The notes under the pieces are model-generated. The model ran no database searches and was not told where the DNA came from. It saw only the letters and a list, made by a program, of their open reading frames with translations. A program made the translations under genes and the position numbers. A DNA stretch of 19,198 nucleotides. Source: JAKSUT01 sp045616505 (GTDB lineage Bacteria; Cyanobacteriota; Vampirovibrionia; Gastranaerophilales; Gastranaerophilaceae). Positions 14,867 through 19,198 of this stretch are shown one piece after another. Position 1 is the stretch's first letter, and each line of letters opens with the position of its first letter. The stretch covers positions 1 to 19,198 of the forward strand of contig JAZLGV010000023.1 in assembly GCA_045616505.1 (NCBI GenBank), read 5' to 3'.

Positions 14867-15517
14867 ATGAAGCAAGATTATTATTCAAATTCAAAAGATT
14901 ATATAAATCGCTGGGTTGTTTCTTATGCCGATTTTGTAACGATGTTGCTTGCTTTGTTTATGGTAATGTTTTCAATTTCGCAAATTGATAATAAACGTTT
15001 AGAAGAGTTTAATCAAAAGATGCAACAAATTTTTATCGAGCAGGGATTTGATAATGTTACGAAATCTCAACACAAAAAAAGAATAGAAAATATAGAAAAA
15101 TTATTGGAAAATAATATTTCAAGAAAATCTGCAATAAATTTTGTAGAGTCAGATAAAGGTGTTATAATAAGGTTAAACGACAAGTTGTTATTTGATGAAG
15201 GTAAAGCAGATATAAAACCTGAAGCATATAAAACTTTAAATGAAATTGTAACAGTATTAACAAAATTAGATAATCCTGTTATAATAGAAGGGCATACAGA
15301 TTCTGTGCCTATAAAAAATAAACAGTTTCCTTCAAATTGGGAATTGTCCACAACAAGGGCTACGAATATAATTGCCTACCTTTTAAAAACTCAAAAGATT
15401 TCACCAAAAAGGTTATCAGCAGTTGGTTATGGTGAATATATGCCAATAGCGAGTAATACAACAAGTAGTGGAAGAATTGCAAATAGAAGAGTAGATATAA
15501 TAGTGTTAGAAAAATAA
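14867..15517 (+). CDS. motB: Flagellar stator protein MotB
   Basis: The 216-residue protein has a short cytoplasmic N-terminus, one membrane helix (about 18-38) carrying the essential ion-binding aspartate D22 in SYADFVTMLLALFMVMFS, a plug/linker, and an OmpA-type peptidoglycan-binding domain (about 95-214) with EGHTDSVPI (141-149), the ELSTTRATNI block and AVGYGEYMP. It anchors the stator to the cell wall. It is shorter than enterobacterial MotB (about 308), with a compact linker and no C-terminal tail. Its start is 2 nt after motA, with GAGGG as SD inside motA, so the pair is translationally linked. Whether the ion is H+ or Na+ cannot be told from this sequence alone. Confidence 0.96.
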   Translation: MKQDYYSNSKDYINRWVVSYADFVTMLLALFMVMFSISQIDNKRLEEFNQKMQQIFIEQGFDNVTKSQHKKRIENIEKLLENNISRKSAINFVESDKGVIIRLNDKLLFDEGKADIKPEAYKTLNEIVTVLTKLDNPVIIEGHTDSVPIKNKQFPSNWELSTTRATNIIAYLLKTQKISPKRLSAVGYGEYMPIASNTTSSGRIANRRVDIIVLEK

Positions 15518-15536
15518 TTTAATTGGAGATTATAAA

Positions 15537-16172
15537 ATGGCAAAACCAGATCAAGATGCAAACCAAAATCCAGAAGGTGGAAACGCAAAAAAAGGCGGTG
15601 GCGTTGATTCAAATATGAAAGTTATAGTAATCAATTTGGTTACTACAATTCTTATATGTGTTTTATTCTTGAGTGTAAACTATGTTTTGCAATCAAGTTT
15701 ATTAAATAACAAAATGGCACAACTTTCTCAACCTGCAAAGGATGAATCAGAAGATGTCTCTGAAGCAGAAGATGAAATTCAAAAAGGTATAATTGTAGAT
15801 TTAGGCGATTTTGTTCTTAATTTAAGTGATGTAGGTACAAGAAGATATTTGAAAGTTAATGTATCTCTTGAAGTTTCAAATAGTCAAAAAGATTTAGAAG
15901 CAGCAGCAGAACCTGCAAAAGAAGGTGGTCATGGTGGTCACGGCGAAAGTGCAGCTCCTGCCGCAAATCCTGTTGAAACAGAAATGGCAGCTTATAAAGC
16001 CGCATTAAGAGATGCTGTTTTAACTGTTTTGTCTAGCAAAACATCAGTTGAACTTTCAACTGTTGCAGGTAAAGAACTTGCAAAAGAACAAATTACTGAA
16101 GCTGTAAATGGTATATTTGCAGGTGAAAGAGATGTTATAAGAGTAAGTTTTGGTCAATTTATAATTCAATAA
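15537..16172 (+). CDS. fliL: Flagellar basal-body-associated protein FliL
   Basis: A 211-residue FliL: Gly/Asn-rich cytoplasmic N-terminus, one membrane helix (about 28-50), an acidic linker (67-82), and a periplasmic domain starting at IIVDLGDFVLNLSD (85-98) with RRYLKVNVSLEVS, ending in the typical VIRVSFGQFIIQ. FliL rings surround stators and stabilise them under load. Most FliL are 140-180 residues; the excess here comes from a Gly/His/Ala-rich insertion at about 121-148 (EGGHGGHGES). SD GGAG lies 8 nt before ATG 15537, and the gene sits between motB and fliM. Confidence 0.92.
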   Translation: MAKPDQDANQNPEGGNAKKGGGVDSNMKVIVINLVTTILICVLFLSVNYVLQSSLLNNKMAQLSQPAKDESEDVSEAEDEIQKGIIVDLGDFVLNLSDVGTRRYLKVNVSLEVSNSQKDLEAAAEPAKEGGHGGHGESAAPAANPVETEMAAYKAALRDAVLTVLSSKTSVELSTVAGKELAKEQITEAVNGIFAGERDVIRVSFGQFIIQ

Positions 16173-16189
16173 AAAGGCGATAATAGGAC

Positions 16190-17188
16190 ATGGGGAATAG
16201 TAGAAATTCATCATTAGGCGATTCTCATAGCGGTGCAAATAGCATTCTATCAGGCGAAAATGGTGAAGAAGATTATAAAAAAGGTTATAAGCTATATAAC
16301 TTCAGAAGACCGGATAAATTTTCCAAAGATCATTTAAGAGCTTTGCAAGATTTGCATAGAGAATTTTCACGTCAGATTTCTCTTGTTCTTACTGCTTATT
16401 TGCGTATGCATATAGAAATAGATGTTGTATCAACTGACCAACTTACATACGATGAATTTATTCGTTCAATGCCTTCTCCTATTACAATCGGTATATTTGA
16501 ACTTAATCCATTACCAGGACAAATTTTGTTCGGTGTAAGTTTTGAAGTTCTTTCTTGTATTGTAGATAGAATGTTAGGTGGTGTTGGTTTAAGTGAAAAT
16601 AAACAAAGAGAATTAACTGATATTGAAGAATCTTTGGCGAAGAAAGTTATCGAAAAAACAGTTAAAACTTTGGAAGCTGCTTGGTCTACAATAATTCCTG
16701 TTCAAGGTTCTGTTGTAGGTTTGGATAACAGTTATCAAATGATTCAAGTTGCAACAACTGGTGAAATTGTTGCTTTGATTACTTTTGAAGTTCAAATCGC
16801 AGGTAAATATTTCGGTTTGATTAGTTTGTGTTTCCCTTATCCAGTATTAGAAAACGTGTTGGGTAATTTAAGTACACAACATATTTTCCAAGCAAAAGGT
16901 ATTGTTGCTACAACAGAAGAACGTCAAAAAATGATTCAAAAATTGAATACTTCAATGGTTGATTTAAGTGTATTTTTAGGTGCTTGTGATTTAACATTGG
17001 ATGATTTTTTGGATATAAAAGAAGGCGATATTTTAAAATTAAATAATAAACTTCAAGATGATTTGATTGTTGAAGTGAACAAAGAAAAGAAATTTTTCGC
17101 AAGACCTGGGACTTTGAAAAAGAATGTCTGTGTTAAAATTACAGATAGATATGACCCAATGGTAGAATCATTAAGGGATTATGAGTAA
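16190..17188 (+). CDS. fliM: Flagellar motor switch protein FliM
   Basis: The 332 residues (family about 330) include the start of the core at YNFRRPDKFSKDHLRALQDL (35-54), the FliG-binding middle domain with FELNPLPGQILFGVSFEV and IVDRMLGG (124-131), and a C-terminal SpoA domain (about 253-322) that pairs with FliN. The N-terminus normally carries a CheY-P-binding LSQxEIDALL motif; here residues 1-30 are Ser/Gly/Asn-rich and show only a vague trace (GANSILSGENGE). An in-frame TAG at 16184-16186 rules out an upstream start. SD is AAGG about 12 nt before ATG 16190. It is 17 nt after fliL. Confidence 0.95.
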   Translation: MGNSRNSSLGDSHSGANSILSGENGEEDYKKGYKLYNFRRPDKFSKDHLRALQDLHREFSRQISLVLTAYLRMHIEIDVVSTDQLTYDEFIRSMPSPITIGIFELNPLPGQILFGVSFEVLSCIVDRMLGGVGLSENKQRELTDIEESLAKKVIEKTVKTLEAAWSTIIPVQGSVVGLDNSYQMIQVATTGEIVALITFEVQIAGKYFGLISLCFPYPVLENVLGNLSTQHIFQAKGIVATTEERQKMIQKLNTSMVDLSVFLGACDLTLDDFLDIKEGDILKLNNKLQDDLIVEVNKEKKFFARPGTLKKNVCVKITDRYDPMVESLRDYE

Positions 17189-17212
17189 ATAACATTAAGA
17201 AAGGTTTTTTAA

Positions 17213-17956
17213 ATGCCAGATAAAAATTCAAATGATGAAAATATAGAAAATGAAGCATTAGCTCAAGAATTTGCCGATTTTGTAGAAGATACTTCTACTG
17301 ACTCTGTAAAAGTTCCTGAAACAGAAGCTGCTGCATCAGATTTGAGTATGGATATGGATGTTGTAGAAGATACATCAGCATCTGATGAATGTCAATCAGG
17401 TATTCCTATCGCAGGTGTTGCAGTTCCAGAAGGTAGTGATGCTATGAATTTGGATATGGAAGAGGCATCAGTAGAAACTCCTGTTTTTGAAACAGTTGAA
17501 AGTGAGTCAGTTCAAGATTCACCTGTAGAAGAAAGTTCGGTTTCATCAGATATTTTTGAAAATATGGAGCAAGAGGCAGAAAGTGTAGCTTCTGCAAGTG
17601 TTCAAGAGGAAGCTCAAAGTGCAGAAGATGGAACTGTTACAGTTCAACCTGTTCAATTTGCATCATTTGAAGAAAAACAAAACCCAGAAACAGAAGCAAA
17701 TAAAAATTTAGATATTTTAATGGATATTAAACTTCAATTGACAGTAGAACTTGGAAGAACTGAACTTCCTGTAAAAAATGTTTTGGAATTAACAAGAGGT
17801 TCAATTGTTGAGTTACAAAAAGTCGCTGGTGAACCTGTTGAACTATTTGCAAATGGTAAATTGGTTGCAACAGGTGAAGTTGTTGTTATTGAAGATAATT
17901 TTGGTTTAAGAATTACAAGTATTACTGATCCGAAAGACAGGATTAAAGGTTTATAG
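17213..17956 (+). CDS. fliN: Flagellar motor switch protein FliN with long acidic N-terminal extension
   Basis: The C-terminal 85 residues are a canonical FliN SpoA domain: LDILMDIKLQLTVELGRTEL (166-185), then VLELTRGSIVELQKVAGEPV and a GEVVVIEDNFGLRIT strand. Just before it is VQPVQFASFEE, seen in many FliN N-termini. Residues 1-145 are an Asp/Glu/Ser/Val-rich, low-complexity and probably disordered extension; E. coli FliN is only about 137 residues in total. There is no CheC-like domain, so this is not FliY. FliN forms the base of the C-ring with FliM and docks FliH for export. SD AAAGG lies 8-9 nt before ATG 17213. It ends 1 nt before pyrF. Confidence 0.93.
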   Translation: MPDKNSNDENIENEALAQEFADFVEDTSTDSVKVPETEAAASDLSMDMDVVEDTSASDECQSGIPIAGVAVPEGSDAMNLDMEEASVETPVFETVESESVQDSPVEESSVSSDIFENMEQEAESVASASVQEEAQSAEDGTVTVQPVQFASFEEKQNPETEANKNLDILMDIKLQLTVELGRTELPVKNVLELTRGSIVELQKVAGEPVELFANGKLVATGEVVVIEDNFGLRITSITDPKDRIKGL

Positions 17957-17957
17957 T

Positions 17958-18710
17958 ATGAGTATTGGAAAACCTTGTGATGTAAAAGATAGAATAATTT
18001 TAGCTCTTGATACGAGTGATTTTGAAGAAGCTAAATCTTGGGTTTTAGAGTTGAAAGATTATGTTGGATATTTTAAAGTTGGTATGCAACTTGTTACAGG
18101 TTCAGGCATGAATGTTTTTAAAGAGTTGCATAATTTGGGTGTTAAGACTTATTGCGATTTTAAATTTCATGATATTCCAACAACTGTTTCTCAATCTTGC
18201 GAAAATTTGATTAAGGAAGATATAAATTTCTTTAATATTCATTTGCAAGGTGGCTCAAGAATGGTTAAAGCGGCAACAAAAACTTCAAGAGAAATTGCTC
18301 AAAAGTTGGGTAAAGAAAATCCGACAATTTTGGGTGTTACACTTTTATCAAGTTTTGGACAAAGAACTTTGACAGAAGAACTTTGTGTTGATAAAGGTTT
18401 AGAAGAGTATATTATGCAACTATCTCAATTAGCAAAAACTTCAGGCTTGGATGGTGTTGTCGCAGGTGCAAGCGAAGCTAAAAAATTGAGAGAAGAATTG
18501 GGCGACGATTTTATTATCTTGTGTCCTGCAACACGTCCGACTTGGGCAGCAGTTAATGACCAAGTAAGAGTAGATACTCCAACTGAGGCAATAAAAGCAG
18601 GCGTTGATTATATGGTAATTGGTCGTCCAATAACAGATGCCGTAGATAAAGTTGCTGCAACAAAATTGATTTTAGACGAAATTTCTTTGGCTTTAAGTTC
18701 AAAAGAATAA
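17958..18710 (+). CDS. pyrF: Orotidine 5'-phosphate decarboxylase
   Basis: A 250-residue type-1 OMP decarboxylase, the last step of UMP synthesis. The catalytic network is visible: D18 (ILALDTSD), K40 (YFKVGMQL), the DxKxxD motif D67/K69/D72 (CDFKFHDIPTTV), and phosphate-binding R223 (VIGRPITDA). The TPGIRP phosphate-gripper motif is CPATRP (189-194) here. Its ATG follows the fliN stop by 1 nt, with SD AAAGG inside fliN, so it should be co-transcribed and translationally coupled with the motor genes, although its role is housekeeping. No sign of truncation. Confidence 0.97.
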   Translation: MSIGKPCDVKDRIILALDTSDFEEAKSWVLELKDYVGYFKVGMQLVTGSGMNVFKELHNLGVKTYCDFKFHDIPTTVSQSCENLIKEDINFFNIHLQGGSRMVKAATKTSREIAQKLGKENPTILGVTLLSSFGQRTLTEELCVDKGLEEYIMQLSQLAKTSGLDGVVAGASEAKKLREELGDDFIILCPATRPTWAAVNDQVRVDTPTEAIKAGVDYMVIGRPITDAVDKVAATKLILDEISLALSSKE

Positions 18711-18745
18711 AAAATATTAGTCTATTGTTTTTATTTATTTTTATT

Positions 18746-18764
18746 GATGTCCGTTTCTGACATC
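18746..18764. promoter_or_regulatory. Inverted repeat upstream of the last gene, operator-like
   Basis: GATGTC and GACATC form a perfect 6-bp inverted repeat with a 7-nt centre (CGTTTCT). It ends 9 nt before the -10 and covers the -35 area, the usual place for a repressor. No T-run follows, so it does not look like a terminator for pyrF. Confidence 0.4.
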
Positions 18765-18773
18765 GTGGTCTTG

Positions 18774-18779
18774 TATACT
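18774..18779 (+). promoter_or_regulatory. Probable -10 box of the last gene
   Basis: TATACT (5 of 6 matches to TATAAT), preceded by TTG, lies 21 nt before the start codon, leaving a short leader containing the SD. A normal -35 is not seen; the area is taken by the inverted repeat at 18746-18764. Confidence 0.45.
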
Positions 18780-18800
18780 AAAAATAACAAAGGAGTAATT

Positions 18801-19198
18801 ATGTATTTTGATGATGACGAACAAGATATAGATCCAATAAAACGAGATATGGAAACCGGAATATTTCAACAAAGAGTCTCACTTAATCTTGAAAAAATAA
18901 AAAGTGAAGAGGAATTAGAAGAAATAATGAAAAAAGTTCAGGAAATGAAAGTAGATATATCAGATATGAAAATTGAAGGCGATATAATGAAAGACGGTTT
19001 GCAATTTGTATATTCTAAAATACGTGATACAGAAGATAATATTTTAGGGTATTTTATGAAAAATACTCATACAATTGATACAAATAAATTGATTTTAGAT
19101 TCGACAAGTGAAGAGGATTGCTTTAATTTTGTAAAAAATGGGGCTGTATGCCATTTTGGTCAAAAAGAAGTAGAAAGACTTGATGAATGTATATATAG
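18801..19198 (+). CDS. Unrecognised acidic protein (N-terminal part, runs off the window)
   Basis: The ATG at 18801 follows an excellent SD (AAAGGAG, 8 nt spacing including TAATT) and the frame stays open for 132 codons to the end of the window. The start MYFDDDEQDIDPIKRDMETG is acidic, followed by a Glu/Lys-rich, probably helical stretch (31-62, with EEELEEIMKKVQEMK), then a mixed alpha/beta-looking part with two cysteines (CFNF, AVCHFG). No signal peptide and no membrane segment are seen. I do not recognise a family. It has its own promoter and is separated from pyrF by 90 nt, so it is probably not part of the flagellar cluster. Confidence 0.75.
   Translation, partial: MYFDDDEQDIDPIKRDMETGIFQQRVSLNLEKIKSEEELEEIMKKVQEMKVDISDMKIEGDIMKDGLQFVYSKIRDTEDNILGYFMKNTHTIDTNKLILDSTSEEDCFNFVKNGAVCHFGQKEVERLDECIY

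Noticed and set aside
18711..18750. Rho-independent terminator after pyrF
   Set aside because: The region is T-rich, but the only stem (AAAAATA with TATTGTTTTT) is AT-only and imperfect.

Overview
The window is AT-rich (low GC throughout) and gene-dense. It carries most of the core of a Gram-negative flagellar system, a c-di-GMP signalling module built into the export operon, a lytic transglycosylase, a pyrimidine gene and one end of a large surface adhesin. The best guess for the source is a non-photosynthetic relative of Cyanobacteria (Melainabacteria/Vampirovibrionia, perhaps the gut order Gastranaerophilales). This is inferred from the very AT-rich coding sequence, a histidine kinase whose core resembles the long cyanobacterial multi-sensor type, an HD-GYP response regulator, and an autotransporter-like adhesin of a kind I associate with this lineage. 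There is no 16S rRNA or other decisive marker here, so the assignment is moderate.

Layout: 1-2363 (minus) is the N-terminal 787 codons of a secreted, repeat-bearing adhesin that runs off the left edge. 2467-11723 (minus) is one tightly packed operon read right to left: fliP, fliQ, fliR, flhB, flhA, a PilZ protein, a 98-residue membrane protein, a histidine kinase, a receiver/HD-GYP response regulator and a short Orn/Lys/Arg-decarboxylase-like PLP enzyme. Gaps are 1-18 nt, with one 8-nt overlap. 11806-13842 (minus) is a membrane-anchored Slt-type lytic transglycosylase. A divergent control region (13843-14105) follows, holding a possible 44-codon ORF. 14106-18710 (plus) is motA, motB, fliL, fliM, fliN, pyrF, again with small gaps. 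18801 to the right edge is the start of an unrecognised protein with its own promoter.

How the genes fit together: FliP/Q/R/FlhB/FlhA form the flagellar type III export gate. MotA/MotB are the stator, FliL supports the stator, and FliM/FliN form the switch C-ring. The PilZ protein is a likely c-di-GMP receptor and the HD-GYP regulator a likely c-di-GMP phosphodiesterase under the adjacent kinase, so the operon appears to encode both the export gate and a circuit able to slow or release motility. The Slt-type enzyme could open peptidoglycan for the flagellar rod, although a housekeeping role is equally possible.

The most notable points are the kinase/HD-GYP/PilZ/small-membrane-protein cassette inside the export operon, a FliM without a recognisable CheY-binding N-terminal motif paired with a FliN carrying a ~160-residue acidic extension, Chlamydia Pmp-like FxxN/GGAIYN repeats in the adhesin, a truncated PLP enzyme at the operon end, and a possible small ORF ahead of motA. 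No RNA genes, insertion sequences or CRISPR arrays were seen.
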